From contig BBDR01000006.1 of NCBI GenBank assembly GCA_001312405.1, forward strand, positions 62,001 to 126,000: a stretch of 64,000 nt of DNA. Reading direction: 5' to 3'. The notes beneath the pieces were generated by a model, which searched no databases, was not told the DNA's origin, and saw only the letters and a list, made by a program, of their open reading frames with translations. This document shows positions 9,829 to 20,445 of this stretch, piece by piece. Every line of letters begins with the position of its first letter. The first letter of the stretch is position 1. This DNA comes from Clostridium sp. NkU-1 (GTDB lineage: Bacteria; Bacillota_A; Clostridia; Lachnospirales; Lachnospiraceae). The translations under genes were made by a program, and so were the position numbers.

Positions 9829-10246
9829 CTATGTAAACTTATCCAGCCATTTTTCAATATTATACACAGTTTTTGGCTCAATGAAATGTTCCACCTTTTC
9901 CACCTGCTCCAGCTCATTGGTATTTTGATTGATATAGCAGAAAAAACGGCGGAGGACTTCGTGGCGGAACAATAAGTATTCTCCCAGCTCCAGACCCTCC
10001 TCTGTCAGGGAAACAGTGCCGTATTTCTCAAAGCGCACCAGCCTGTTTCCTTAGATTTCCGGTCATTTTGGAAGCGGAGGAAGGCTTTACATGCAGGCAT
10101 TCCGCCAGCTCCTTGATGCGGACAGGCTGGCCGTCACGATGGAGTCTGCATATCATTTCCAGATAATCTTCCATGGAAGAGGTGATTTGCGTATGCTCCA
10201 AAAGGGAGTAGCCTTTTAGAGTATAAAAATTATCGGTTTGGGCCAT
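9829..10246 (-). CDS. DtxR/MntR-type metal-dependent regulator, frameshifted
   Basis: About 140 residues. The winged helix covers SSMEDYLEMICRLHRDGQPV and RIKELAECLHVKPSSASKMT, followed by the wing YGTVSLTEEGLELGEYLLFRH and a short dimerisation region ending YNIEKWLDKFT. This matches the iron- or manganese-dependent DtxR/MntR family, whose members repress metal uptake genes when metal-bound. One indel near 10035 breaks the frame (KQ-LVRFEKYG). Length suggests the MntR-like form without an SH3 domain. Feo genes lie 17 kb away; a link to them is speculative. Confidence 0.82.
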
Positions 10247-10432
10247 TGTTCGATCCTTTCTCTTAACCTTTGAATATTACTTATATTTATTCTTAGCCAC
10301 GGGGATCTATGAGTGGGGAGGGAAAAAGGGGTGCTTTTGCATCTGATTGTGCCATGCGGGCAGGGCCTTTTATATTGCTGCAGTTTAAAGGCAATCCCAT
10401 GATGCTTTATGATACAACAGCAGATGTTAGTC

Positions 10433-10455
10433 AAGCGGATATTGGCAATCCGCTT
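10433..10455. repeat. Inverted repeat in the dtxR-PBP intergenic region
   Basis: Perfect 8-bp arms AAGCGGAT / ATCCGCTT with a 7-nt loop, about 30 nt before the PBP promoter. No T-run follows, so it is not an obvious terminator. It could be a protein site or a transcript-end stem. The rest of 10247-10485 shows no gene. Confidence 0.35.
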
Positions 10456-10485
10456 CAATACTTGCTTGATTCGGTTAAAAAAAAG

Positions 10486-10514
10486 TTTACATCAGGACAA
10501 AATTCGTGTATAAT
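10486..10514 (+). promoter_or_regulatory. Promoter of the PBP operon
   Basis: TTTACA, 17-nt spacer, TATAAT (10509-10514), directly followed by a BlaI-type operator at 10517-10536. Confidence 0.75.
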
Positions 10515-10516
10515 TT

Positions 10517-10536
10517 AATCTTACAAATGTAAGATT
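10517..10536. promoter_or_regulatory. BlaI/MecI-type operator of the PBP operon
   Basis: Palindrome with 9-bp perfect arms around the core TTACAAATGTAA. This contains TACA-NN-TGTA, the recognition signature of BlaI/MecI/CopY repressors. It starts 3 nt after the -10 box, so bound repressor would cover the transcription start. A blaI gene with its own copy of the motif is in the same module. Confidence 0.8.
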
Positions 10537-10550
10537 AAAGGAGAACTAAT

Positions 10551-13417
10551 TTGCACAATTATAAATTATGGAAAGATAAGAATGTATCCGGGCCTCAATT
10601 GCCGGACCGGATACCAAGGCTGGCGATCTTAAGTGTTTTTTTCGGATTCCTGTTCCTGGTGCTTATTATCCGTCTTTACCGTCTTCAGATCCTGGAAGGG
10701 GCAGCGAATCAGGAAGAGTTTATGAGTTCCATTATGAAGACCCAGAGACTTGCCGGAAGCCGCGGAAACATCTATGACAGGAATGGAAATTTACTGGCTT
10801 CAAACCGGCTTTCCTATGATATTACCCTGGAGGATTCCCAGAATTACAGGACAAAGAAAGAACGTCAGCGGTCCCTGAACGGAATTGCTTATCAGCTGAT
10901 CTGCCTGGTTAAAGATGAGGACAAGCTGAATGCAGTTCTGCCTGTAACTGTGGATGAACAGGGGAACTATGAGTTTACGGAAGAAGGGTGGAAGCTCAGC
11001 CGTTTCAAGGCTGATTTTTATGGAAAAAGCACGGTGGATGAACTGACGGAAGAAGAAAAAAACTGAAACAGCAGAAGAAATCATGAATAAACTGTGCGGC
11101 AAGGAAAAGTTTCTGATTGAAGAGACTTACACAGAAGAGGAACAGGAGCAATACGGACTGCCCCAGACCCTTACACCGGGGGAAACTCTGCAGATTGCCA
11201 ACATCCGCTACGGCCTTTCCCTGAACGCATACCGCAAATACCTTCCATACCTTGTAGCATCGGATGTATCCGAGGAAGCGATGGTGGAGGTGCTGGAAAA
11301 GAAACGCAGCCTGCCGGGGGCGGATATCCAGGAAGGCAGCGTCCGCGTTTACTACGGAGGAGAAAGCCTTTCTTCCATATTGGGATATACCGGGCCAATT
11401 TCTGCCGCTGAACTGGAAGCAGGGAACCGGGAAGGCGCCGTTTATATGAACCAGTCCATGATAGGAAAAGGCGGAATTGAAAAATCCATGGAAGACCGGC
11501 TTCGGGGCCAGGATGGCATGGAGCAGTTTTATACGGATGTAGTGGGAAACCGGAAATCGGACCCGGAAATTACCAGGGTACCCCAGACCGGGAATGATGT
11601 TTACCTGACCATTGACATGGATTTGCAGAATGCGGTTTATCAGATGCTGGAACAGCAGATTGCCGGAATCCTCCTTGCTAATATGGTAGAGGGAAAAAGA
11701 GCGGACCTTCCCAAAGCAGCCAATGCCTCCCAGATCCGGATTTCATCGGATGAAGTGTATTTTGCCTTAATAAAAAATCAAGTCATTGATACCGGGCATT
11801 TTCAGGAAGCAGATGCAACGGATATGGAGAAGGCTGTCTATGAACGGTTTGCCAATAAAAAAGAGCAGGTTTTTCAAAGCTTTTCTGATTCCTTTGATGT
11901 CTCAGGCCCCGGGTATGACTCCTTAAGCAGCGAGGTGAAAGGCTATTATGATTACCTGCTGGCCGCAGTAAGGAAGAAAAAAATTCTTTCAGAAGATAGC
12001 GGGGACTGGGACCGGAAGGAAAAAAAGCTTCCGCCGGTATCTTTCCGACTGTATAGCAGATGGGAGGATTGATTTAAGCCAGGTGGAAGCTTCTGAAAAA
12101 TATATGTCGCTTGAAAACAGCAGACGCCTGATTGAAGAATTGATCTTAGACAGTTTAAAGAAAGATTCCGGTTTTGATTTACTGATCTACAAGGCAATGA
12201 TAATGGAAGGCACTCTGGCCGGAGAGGATGTGGAAAAACTCCTTTATGATCAGGGAATATTATCAAAGGAGGATCCGGATTATGGCCTTCTTTTAAACGG
12301 TCAGCTGAATGCCTGGCAGTTCATACGCCAAAAAATAAAAAAACTGGAGATCACCCCTGCCCAGCTGGCGTTAAATCCCTGTTCAGGTTCGGCCGTGGTG
12401 GTCCGGCCCCAGGACGGCCAGGTGCTGGCCTGCGTAAGCTATCCGGGCTATGATAACAACCGGCTGGCAAATCAGATGGACACGGATTACTATCAGAAGC
12501 TTGCAGCGGATTTATCCCTGCCTCTGTTTAACCGGGCCACCAGCCAGCTGACTGCTCCTGGATCCACCTTTAAGCCGGTAACGGTAATTGCAGGACTGAA
12601 CGAAGGGGTCATCAGTACAGATACCAGTGTAGTATGCTCCGGCGTATTTGATAAGGTACAGCCTCCTTTGCGCTGCTGGAAACGGTCAGGACACGGTCCC
12701 ATTCTTTCCAGTGCCGATGCTCTTAAAAATTCCTGTAATGTTTATTTGTCAGAAATTACTTACCGGATGGGAACGGTCGAGGACGGGACGTTTTCAGAAG
12801 GAAAGGGATTAAATAAGCTTCGGGATTATGCCGGTTTGCTGGATCTGGATAAGAAGACTGGCATTGAAATCGGAGAAGCAGAACCCCATGTAACGGACCA
12901 GTTCGCCATACCTTCTTCCATTGGACAGGGAACTCATAACTATACGACGACACAGATTGCCCGGTATACTGCGACGCTGGCAAACCATGGGAACAGCTAT
13001 GATCTTTCTCTTATTTATAAAGTGACAGATTCAGATGAGAATACAGTCCAGTCCTTTAAGCCAACGGTTCGGACCAATGTATCCATTCCGGACTACATAT
13101 GGGGGGACGTGGCGAAAGGGATGAATGAACTGGTAAAAACCAATGCAACCTTAAAAGACTTGAAAGTTAATGCAGCTGCAAAGACCGGAACGGCAGAGGA
13201 AGCCAAAAACCGGCCCAATCACGGGCTGTTCATAGGATATGCCCCGTTTGAGGACCCGCAGATAGCCATAACAGTGCGGATCGCCAATGGTTACAGTTCC
13301 GGCAATGTAGTCGGGGTAGGAAAAGAGATATTTAATTATTACTTTCATCTGGAAGATCCCGCTAATATCCTTACGGGGACAGCTTCCGGCGTGTCCAATA
13401 ATCTGCGGACGGATTAA
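10551..13417 (+). CDS. Class B penicillin-binding protein (PBP2-like transpeptidase), frameshifted
   Basis: Membrane-anchored D,D-transpeptidase that cross-links peptidoglycan. One N-terminal helix (LAILSVFFGFLFLVLIIRLY) is followed by the dimerisation region GNIYDRNGNLLAS and then the transpeptidase domain with the nucleophile motif STFK in APGSTFKPVT, SCN in LKNSCNVY, and KTG in AAKTGTAEEA. At about 955 residues it is long for PBP2. The extra length, a helical charged region of a few hundred residues, lies before the transpeptidase domain. Indels near 11058 (A-run) and 12063 split the frame. The start is TTG 10551, chosen because AAAGGAGA lies 7 nt upstream and the BlaI-controlled promoter directly precedes it. 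Confidence 0.88.
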
Positions 13418-13430
13418 CAGGAGGTATGGG

Positions 13431-15547
13431 ATGAGGCATAGAAAAAGGAAATTTTTATTCAGTACTGTTTGCACACTGTTTATTTTGCTGGCCGGCCTGG
13501 CTGGAGCTGCTCTGTTCTTTTGGATTCAGGGGAAAATCGGGGCGTCAGGGAAAAAAACCGGATGCGCTGTTCCAGGAATATGTGGAATGCCTTTCTAAGG
13601 CAGATTATAAGGCCATGTATGGGATGTTAGATGAGCAGAGCCATTTCAATATCAGCGAAGAGGATTTTATTAACAGGCATAAAAATATCTACGAGGGAAT
13701 TGAGGCCTCGGGAATAACCGCCCAGATCAGTCAGGTAGAAGAAAAAGACGGGGAGGCAGCGGTCAGCTACAGCATGAGCCTAAGCAGTATTGCAGGGGAG
13801 ATCAGCTTTAACAATCAGGTGAAATTCCGGAAGGAAAAGAAAAAAGGCTATGAAATGGTATGGGATGACAGCGTGATCTTTCCGGAGCTGGGGCCCACCG
13901 ATAAAGTGAGGGTATCAACGGATAAGGCCCAGAGAGGAAGTGTTTTCGACCGGAACGGCCTGCTTCTTGCAGGAAAAGGCACCGCTTCCTCCGTAGGCCT
14001 TGTTCCCGGAAAAATGAGCGGGGATCCGGAAGGAGATCTGGAGAACCTTGGGAACCTCCTTGGGATGTCTGCGGATGCGATCAGGAAGAAACTGTCTGCC
14101 AAGTGGGTGAAAGAAGATTCCTTTGTACCGTTAAAGACCATTAAAAAGGTAGATGAGCTTAATTTAAATTCCATGGAGCCACGGGAGGACAATGTTAAAA
14201 ATAAGGAATTCCAGGATGAGCTTCTGGCTGTTCCGGGAGTCCTGATCACAGATACGGCTGTGCGCTATTACCCACTGGGGGAGAGCGGGGCCCATCTGGT
14301 GGGCTATGTCCAGAATGTGACGGCAGAGGATCTGGAAAAGCATCCGGATGAGGACTATCTTTCAGACAGTGTTATGGGAAGGAGCGGAATGGAAGCATTG
14401 TTTGAAAAGGAACTGAAAGGAACCAATGGACGGACAGTCACCATTACTGACTCCGGCGGAGCCATTAAGAAAACCCTGGCAGCAAAGCCGCGGACAGACG
14501 GATCGGATATTACTCTCACCATTGACAGCACCCTTCAATCTGAGATTTATCAAACATTCAAAGAGGATAAGAGCTGTACGGTGGCCATGAATCCTTATAC
14601 CGGCGAAGTTCTGGCCCTTGTCAGCACGCCGTCCTACGATGATAATGATTTTATCCTTGGGATGTCTGAAGAAAAATGGGCTTCTCTAAATGATGACGAG
14701 AGAAAACCCATGTTTAACCGGTTCCGCCAGAGATTTGCCCCGGGATCTGCTTTTAAGCCCATAACCGGAGCCATCGGGCTTACCACCGGAGCCATTGATC
14801 CCAACGAGGATTATGGAAATGTGGGGTTAAGCTGGAGAAAGGATGAAAGCTGGGGAAATTACTATGTTACCACCCTTCATGATTACAGTCCTGTCATACT
14901 GGAAAACGCATTTATTTATTCGGATAACATTTATTTTGCAAAGGCTGCCTTAAAAATCGGCTATGATGATTTCATGTCCGGTCTGGATAAACTGGGATTT
15001 AATCAGGAGATTCCTTTTGATATATCCGTAACAAAGTCACAATATTCCAATGCGGAACGGATCGAAACAGAGGTGCAGCTGGCTGACAGCGGATACGGAC
15101 AGGGTCAGATGTTAGTCAATCCCATACACTTAGCGTCCCTTTATACCATGTTTGCCAATCATGGAAATGTCATAAAGCCGTATCTGCAGTACAAACCGGA
15201 GCCAAAGCCTGAAGTCTGGCTGCCCGGTGCATGTTCCCCGGAGATTGCGGACAGGATCCGGACCGCTCTTGATAAAGTAATCAGCTCCGAGCATGGTACC
15301 GGACACGCGGCATACCGAAATGATATAGAGCTTGCAGGAAAGACAGGAACGGCTGAGTTAAAGGCATCAAAAGGCGACACAAGTGAACGGAGCTTGGCTG
15401 GTTTGCTGTCTTTACAACGGATCCAAATCTGGAGACTCCCATTCTTCTGGTCAGTATGGCAGAGGATGTAAAAATCGGGGAGGAAGCGGGTATGTGGTAA
15501 GAAAGGACAAAGCCATATTAAATTCCTATATTTCAGGAGGACAGTAA
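13431..15547 (+). CDS. MecA-like class B penicillin-binding protein, frameshifted
   Basis: About 705 residues. An N-terminal signal anchor (FLFSTVCTLFILLAGLAGAA) is followed by an NTF2-like MecA_N domain (residues about 45-150, LFQEYVECLSKADYKAMYGM), the dimerisation domain (RGSVFDRNGLLLAGKG), and the transpeptidase with SAFK in PGSAFKPITG, SDN in FIYSDNIYFAK and KTG in LAGKTGTAEL. This order matches PBP2a/MecA-type low-affinity transpeptidases, which keep cross-linking when other PBPs are acylated. Indels lie near 13552, 15393 and 15470; corrected, the end reads SYISGGQ with a stop at 15545-15547. It follows the first PBP by 13 nt under the same BlaI-operated promoter. Low affinity is inferred from architecture only. 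Confidence 0.88.
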
Positions 15548-15551
15548 AAAG

Positions 15552-15596
15552 AAGGCTGCCGTACCGGTATGATTTCGCCGGTACGGCAGCCTTTTA
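15552..15596. terminator. Bidirectional terminator between PBP operon and blaR1
   Basis: Perfect 16-bp stem (15552-15567 with 15578-15593) with A/T-rich flanks. The stop codons of the mecA-like gene and blaR1 both touch it, so the two operons converge here. Confidence 0.85.
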
Positions 15597-17389
15597 TGGT
15601 GACTGGGTATAGATTTTTTTATCATTTAAAATATCCAATGTGATTTTTCCTGCTGTGCTGCCGTTAGCCAGTGTCTCTCCCTGAATGTTGGCTGCAAACA
15701 CATAGGTTTCTTTTCCGGTCTCCACAAAGCCGATGAACCAGCCGTTTACATTTTCCCCTTCCACGGTTCCGGTTCCGGTTTTCCCGTACAGGGAGGCACC
15801 ACCGGATGAAGAGAGGAATAAGGTTTCTTTTACCGCCTTTATGTTTTCCTGCCGGAATGGAAGCTTATCCTGACAGAAACGGGCCAGAAGCTTTACCTGT
15901 TCCACCGGTGAGATCTTTAAGGAGGACTCCAGCCAGTAACGCCCCAGGCCGCCGGATAAGTCCCTGTTGCCATAGCCTATGGTGTCCAGGTATTGTTTTA
16001 ACCTGGGAAGGCCGGTCTTTTCGTCCAGGGAAGTGAAATACCAGTTGACCGAACGCTCCATGGCAGTGTCCAGAGTCTGATCCTGGTTCCAGGCTTCAAA
16101 AGGATAATTGGTTCCATCCCAGGAAAGCATGGAGCTTCCGGGGTTATGGACCGTTTTCCAGGGCGGCTAAGGCACTGTAGATCTTATAAGTGGAATTCGG
16201 GGAAACCCTCCTTGTTCCGGCTTCCCGGTTATAGATGGAGTACTGCCCTGAATTTAACTCATACAGGACGAAGCTTCCATTGTATCCGCAGAAATAGGAG
16301 GATAAATCCAGGGAGGTTACATTTTTTTTCCTTAAAGTCATATCCTGCACCGGTGTAGGCATTTGCAGACAGCACCGGGGTACAGCCCAAAACAACTGCT
16401 GCAATCATGGTGAAGAGGATCCTGCCCTTCACCTTATGCCAGCCGGATTCTTTACGGTAACAGGCAATGTTTAAAATGCGCTTTTTTATTTCTTTTCTGG
16501 TACCGCCCATTCTGGCTGCGGAATAGGAAAAAAGGGATATCTTTTCAGCAAAATTTATCAGCGTGTTTCCATAATCCAGGCAGCTGTCCGCATCAAGAAG
16601 GGACAGGACCGACGAATCGCAGGCAATTTCCCGGTCGCTCCGCATTTCGCTGAAAGCAAACCAGACAAAAGGATGGAACCAGTAAATGATCTGTGCCAGG
16701 GCCATAAGCCTGTTCACCAGAAGGTCCTTGTATTTGCAGTGAAAAAGCTCATGGAGAAGGATATACCGGATTTCTTTTTTGGAAAGCCCGGAAAGCATAT
16801 GAATGGGAACAATGATGCAGGGGTTCCATAATCCGGCTGCAATGGGAGAGGATACATAGGCGCTGCTATAGAGAGGAATTTCTTTTTTAATCCCCGCTTC
16901 TTCCCTGCATTTTGTAAACAAATCCCGTACCTCTTTATTCTGAAGAGGAAGAGAGGACTTTTTCAACTGCCTGATTTTTAAACAGGAATAAATGCTAAAG
17001 CCGGCCATCAATGCCATGCCGGTGATCCAGATTCCGGTTAAGGCAGAAGGAAGGGCCGGATGGGCTGCACGGTTTACGGAAACAGAAAAATCCTGCAGGA
17101 AATGTTCGGTGGATGCCGCAGTATTATAGGCAGCTCCCATGGTTCTGGCATTTTCAGACGAAAAGGAGCCGCCCAAAAACCGCAGCAGCCTGAAAATATA
17201 TCCGGTAAAAAGATCAGAAAAGGGAAGAAAGGGTACAGCCAGCACAAACAGAAACAAAAACCACAGATTGTACCGGATTCTTGCTGTCAGATGATGTTTC
17301 AATGATTTCCTGACCAGCAGGATCGCAGCGGGCAGAATAGTCAGGATGATGCTGTTAAGAAAAAGGCGTGTCATAAATGAATCGGGCAT
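15594..17389 (-). CDS. blaR1: BlaR1-type beta-lactam sensor/signal transducer, frameshifted
   Basis: Integral membrane sensor of about 598 residues. The N-terminal half has several membrane helices and an M56 zinc protease with LHELFHCKYKD (HExxH). The C-terminal extracellular half is a class D-like penicillin-binding domain with STYK in SPNSTYKIYSAL, SVNWYF and YGKTGTG. In the known system a beta-lactam acylates the sensor serine and the protease domain triggers loss of BlaI repression. Indels near 16330 (T-run) and 16143 make it look like three ORFs, so the 15594-16130 part should not be read as a separate beta-lactamase. An AGGAGGAGG site precedes ATG 17389. It lies 25 nt after blaI. Confidence 0.9.
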
Positions 17390-17414
17390 TGTCAGTGTTC
17401 CTCCTCCTGACCGT

Positions 17415-17773
17415 TTAAAAGCAGCTTCTAAGCTCTGCTAAGTCTTCCCTTGAAACGCGGTCACTGTTTAGATAGCTGGTCACCATGCTGGAGATCTTTC
17501 CATTATAAAAGCGGTTTAAAAATGATCATTTCTTTTTTTAAGTATTCTTTTTTTTCTACAAGCGGTGTATAGACGAAAACTCGGCCTTCCTTCCGGTAGG
17601 TGGCGGCACCTTTTTGGACCAGCCTTTTTTAAGAGTGTGTGGATGGTCTTCGGGCTCCAGCTGGTGGTCTTTTCCAGTTTGTCCGTCACTTCGTTGGTAC
17701 TGATGGGGGCATCATTCCATAACACCTTCATTACTTCATACTCTGCTTCGGATATTTGCGGCAGATGATTCAT
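17415..17773 (-). CDS. blaI: BlaI/MecI-family repressor, frameshifted
   Basis: About 120 residues, as is usual. The N-terminal winged helix reads MNHLPQISEAEYEVMKVLWN, then TNEVTDKLEKTTSWSPKTIH. The C-terminal dimerisation region, recovered after two frame corrections (near 17622 and 17522), includes NGKISSMVTSYLNSDRVSR and ends ELRSCF. It represses its own operon and, by the shared operator, very likely the PBP operon. Cleavage or release upon BlaR1 signalling would derepress both. A near-perfect sigma-A promoter and a TACAATTGTA operator lie just upstream. Confidence 0.9.
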
Positions 17774-17789
17774 ATGCTTTCTCCTGTTC

Positions 17790-17801
17790 TTACAATTGTA
17801 A
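17790..17801. promoter_or_regulatory. BlaI operator of blaI-blaR1
   Basis: TTACAATTGTAA, a perfect palindrome with the TACA-NN-TGTA core. On the minus strand it lies 7 nt after the -10 box and before the blaI ribosome site, the same arrangement as at 10517-10536. Confidence 0.8.
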
Positions 17802-17808
17802 TAACATT

Positions 17809-17837
17809 ATTATAAGAGCAGGCCGCTCCCCTGTCAA
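17809..17837 (-). promoter_or_regulatory. Promoter of blaI-blaR1
   Basis: Consensus TTGACA, 17-nt spacer, TATAAT on the minus strand. Such a strong promoter fits a repressed, inducible operon. Confidence 0.85.
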
Positions 17838-17923
17838 TGGGATGAAAAGTCTGTTGATCCGCCCCGGGATAACCGGCATTTAAATATAAACTGATTTTAA
17901 ACATAGGACTGTCAGATATTGCA

Positions 17924-17953
17924 TTTACACAACAACCTTTTTTTCCGTAAAAT
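17924..17953 (+). promoter_or_regulatory. Possible promoter of the sugar ABC operon
   Basis: TTTACA, 18-nt spacer, TAAAAT, about 30 nt before the binding-protein start at 17986. It is moderate by sequence only. Confidence 0.4.
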
Positions 17954-17985
17954 GAAACCATAAATAAACACGGGAGGTTAAAGGG

Positions 17986-19428
17986 ATGAAATTAAAGAGA
18001 TTAAACGGCATTCTGATGGCAGCGCTGATGGCGGCAGGAACCCTTGCCGGCTGTTCGGGGTCCAAGGCAGATACCACAACAGCGGCAGCAGGCGGGCAGA
18101 CGGCTGCTCAGACAGGAGCGGAACAGGCTCAGTCCGGAAGAGGGGAGAAAACCGTTATTACAGTCTGGTCCAAAGACCGGCATGATGCCACTTATGTTCA
18201 GAAAAAGGTGGATGAATACAATGCAGGCAACACTGATAACATTCAGGTAAATTACCAGCTTTATACAGATAATTACGTACAGGCCATTGATATGGCGGTA
18301 CAAAGCGGGGAGCTTCCTGATATTTTGGTTCAGCAGGACCAGATGTTTGATAAATATGTAAACGAGGGACAGTGGGCAAACCTTTATGATTACATGGATT
18401 CTGATATGAAAGAATACTTTAAGGACGTGATTTATCCCGGTTACAATGAACTGGATGAAAAGCTGTATTTCATCCCGACCACCGGAACCACCTGCCGTCT
18501 TTTCTATAACAAAGAGATCTTTGAACGTGCAGGGATTACGGAACCGCCAAAAACACTGGAAGAGGTGGTGGAGTATGCCAGAAAAATCAATTCGGAATTG
18601 TCCAGGGAAGGGATTTATGGGTTTGCAGAAAACATGAAAAGTGCCAGCTCCGGCCTGCAGCGTTCCATGAGCATTGGCCTGGAGAGAGAAACCGGACTGG
18701 TTCGTGGGTATGATTTTGCAAAGGGGGAATATGACTTTTCTCAGTGGGCAGATACCTTAAAGCTTTGGAAGGAACTGCTGTCTGACGAATGTGCCTTTCC
18801 TGGCTGTGAATCCCTGGATATCGACCCCTTAAGAACCCAGTTTGCAGCCGGCAAGATCGGCATGTATATGTCCTACAGCCACGCAGAGCCGGGGGTATAC
18901 CAGAATCAGTTTCCCATGGATTCCTCCAAATGGGACTGCGTTCCCATTCCTACCGTGGGCGGAAAAGCTACAGGAAAGCAGTATTTTACCGGTACAGGAA
19001 GCTATGTTTTAAATGCCAAGAGCCCTGACGTGGAAAAGGCCTTCAAGGTTTATAAGGATATCTTTGCAAATGAGGATTATCTGATCGGATATTACGAAGG
19101 CGGATTTGGCGTAAGCATCCTTCCAGGCGTTATTGGAAAGGCAAAGCCAGGCGAGGATTTCCAGAATAAAAAGTGGCTGCTCATCAGCGACATTGATGCA
19201 CTCCTTCCAAAGCCTCCTCACAGTGCCTTTGCATCTGGCATGGTGGTGGAAGGTGAGGATATGTATAAAACCTGCGAATCCATTTATTATGGTGACGCCG
19301 ATATTGACTCTACCTTAAAGGATTTAACAGACCGTTACAATAAAGCGTATCAGGAAGCAGTGAAAAACGGAAGCGGTCATGAAATAAAGATTGAGAATTA
19401 TGACCCGATGAATCCAACCTTACAGTAA
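17986..19428 (+). CDS. Sugar ABC transporter substrate-binding lipoprotein
   Basis: Intact 480-residue family 1 extracellular solute-binding protein. The signal peptide ends in the lipobox LAGC (GTLAGCSGSKAD), so the mature protein is tethered by lipid to the outer face of the membrane; a short low-complexity Thr/Ala/Gln linker follows. The core has VITVWSKDRHDATYVQKKVD at its start and YFIPTTGTTCRLFYNKEIFE, typical of oligosaccharide binders. GGGAGGTTAAAGGG precedes the start. It heads an operon with two permeases and is followed by YesM/YesN-type signalling genes and a heparinase-like lyase, so its ligand is probably a uronic-acid-containing oligosaccharide (inference). No ATPase gene is nearby; such importers usually share a common MsmK-type ATPase. 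Confidence 0.9.
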   Translation: MKLKRLNGILMAALMAAGTLAGCSGSKADTTTAAAGGQTAAQTGAEQAQSGRGEKTVITVWSKDRHDATYVQKKVDEYNAGNTDNIQVNYQLYTDNYVQAIDMAVQSGELPDILVQQDQMFDKYVNEGQWANLYDYMDSDMKEYFKDVIYPGYNELDEKLYFIPTTGTTCRLFYNKEIFERAGITEPPKTLEEVVEYARKINSELSREGIYGFAENMKSASSGLQRSMSIGLERETGLVRGYDFAKGEYDFSQWADTLKLWKELLSDECAFPGCESLDIDPLRTQFAAGKIGMYMSYSHAEPGVYQNQFPMDSSKWDCVPIPTVGGKATGKQYFTGTGSYVLNAKSPDVEKAFKVYKDIFANEDYLIGYYEGGFGVSILPGVIGKAKPGEDFQNKKWLLISDIDALLPKPPHSAFASGMVVEGEDMYKTCESIYYGDADIDSTLKDLTDRYNKAYQEAVKNGSGHEIKIENYDPMNPTLQ

Positions 19429-19434
19429 TATCAG

Positions 19435-19468
19435 AAAGAGGGGCGCAAGATCAGCGAGGCCCCTCTTT
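19435..19468 (+). terminator. Hairpin between binding protein and permease genes
   Basis: Arms AAAGAGGGGC / GCCCCTCTTT followed by a short T-rich tail. It probably causes partial termination or stabilises the upstream mRNA, giving more binding protein than permease. Confidence 0.65.
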
Positions 19469-19492
19469 CTTTGAAAAGAAAGGAGTATGCAG

Positions 19493-20423
19493 ATGAAAGA
19501 CTGGAATGGCAGAAAAGCCCTGCATAGAAGTAAGACTGTGAAAAGAAACCTGCAGGCCTATTCATTTATGCTGCCCAACTTAATTTTGTTCACTGTCTGT
19601 TCTCTTTATCCGGTGGTGTGGACCTTGAAATACGTGTTTTACCAGTATGGAGGGTATGGAACAGGAGTACCCAGATTCGTGGGCTTAGGGAATCTGGCCC
19701 GGGTGTTCCGGGATAAAGTTTATTGGGAAAGTGTGATCCATACCTTTACCTACGGTTTCGGGAAGGTGGTTTTTATCATACCTCTGGCCTTTTTTTCTGG
19801 CATTTCTCCTAAATCAGCAAAAGCGGGGGAATGGTGCGGCCCAGAGCATTATATTTTTACCTACCATTATGAGCTCTGCGGTCATGGGACTGGTGTTTTA
19901 TCTGTTATTCAACGCCTATAATGGAGAGGTAAACCAGTATCTCATGGCGGCTGGCCTGATACAAAGGCCCATAAACTGGCTGGGAAAAGATCATGCCATG
20001 AAGACCCTGATCATGACAGCGGTATGGGGCGGCGTGGGAAATTATATGGTATATTTTATAGCCGGAATCCAGCAGGTATCCGGGGAGGCCATAGAAAGTG
20101 CCAGGATCGACGGGGCAGGAAGGCTTCAGACCATCTGGTACATCATCATTCCCATGCTGGGGCCTATATTAAAAATCATTCTTATGCTGGCTATCACTTC
20201 GGCCTTTCATGACATTACCAATGTGATGGTATTGACCGAGGGAGGCCCAAACAATGCCACAATGGTCATGTCCCTGTACGGGTACCGTTATTTCTTCCCC
20301 ATATCGGCGGCAGAGGCCACGGTTCCCCAATACGGTTACGGTGCTGCGGTCAGCGTCATATCTGCAGTGATCGCAGGCCTTGTAACCGTAGGCTATCTGC
20401 GAATATCCAAAAAAACTGGATGA
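19493..20423 (+). CDS. Sugar ABC transporter permease (MalF/LplB-like), frameshifted
   Basis: Inner-membrane permease of about 310 residues. N-terminal region: YSFMLPNLILFTVCSLYPVV. The EAA loop contacting the ATPase is EAIESARIDGAGRLQTIWY, and the end shows VSVISAVIAGLVTVGYLRIS. An indel near 19797 breaks the frame within IPLAFFLAF. I start it at ATG 19493 rather than ATG 19487 because the AAAGGAG site ends at 19485, leaving only 1 nt to the first ATG but 7 nt to the second. It is the partner of the next permease. Confidence 0.88.
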
Positions 20424-20445
20424 TATTTATTAAGGAGGCGGCAGC

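Noticed and set aside
883..10246. Many pseudogenes (gatA, icd, aspS and others broken)
   Set aside because: Breaks are single-base, mostly in homopolymers, motifs stay intact on both sides, and essential genes are hit; sequence error is far more likely than decay.
15594..16404. Separate class D beta-lactamase gene
   Set aside because: The STYK/KTG domain continues in frame (after indel correction) from the M56 protease part of BlaR1; it has no signal peptide or ribosome site of its own.
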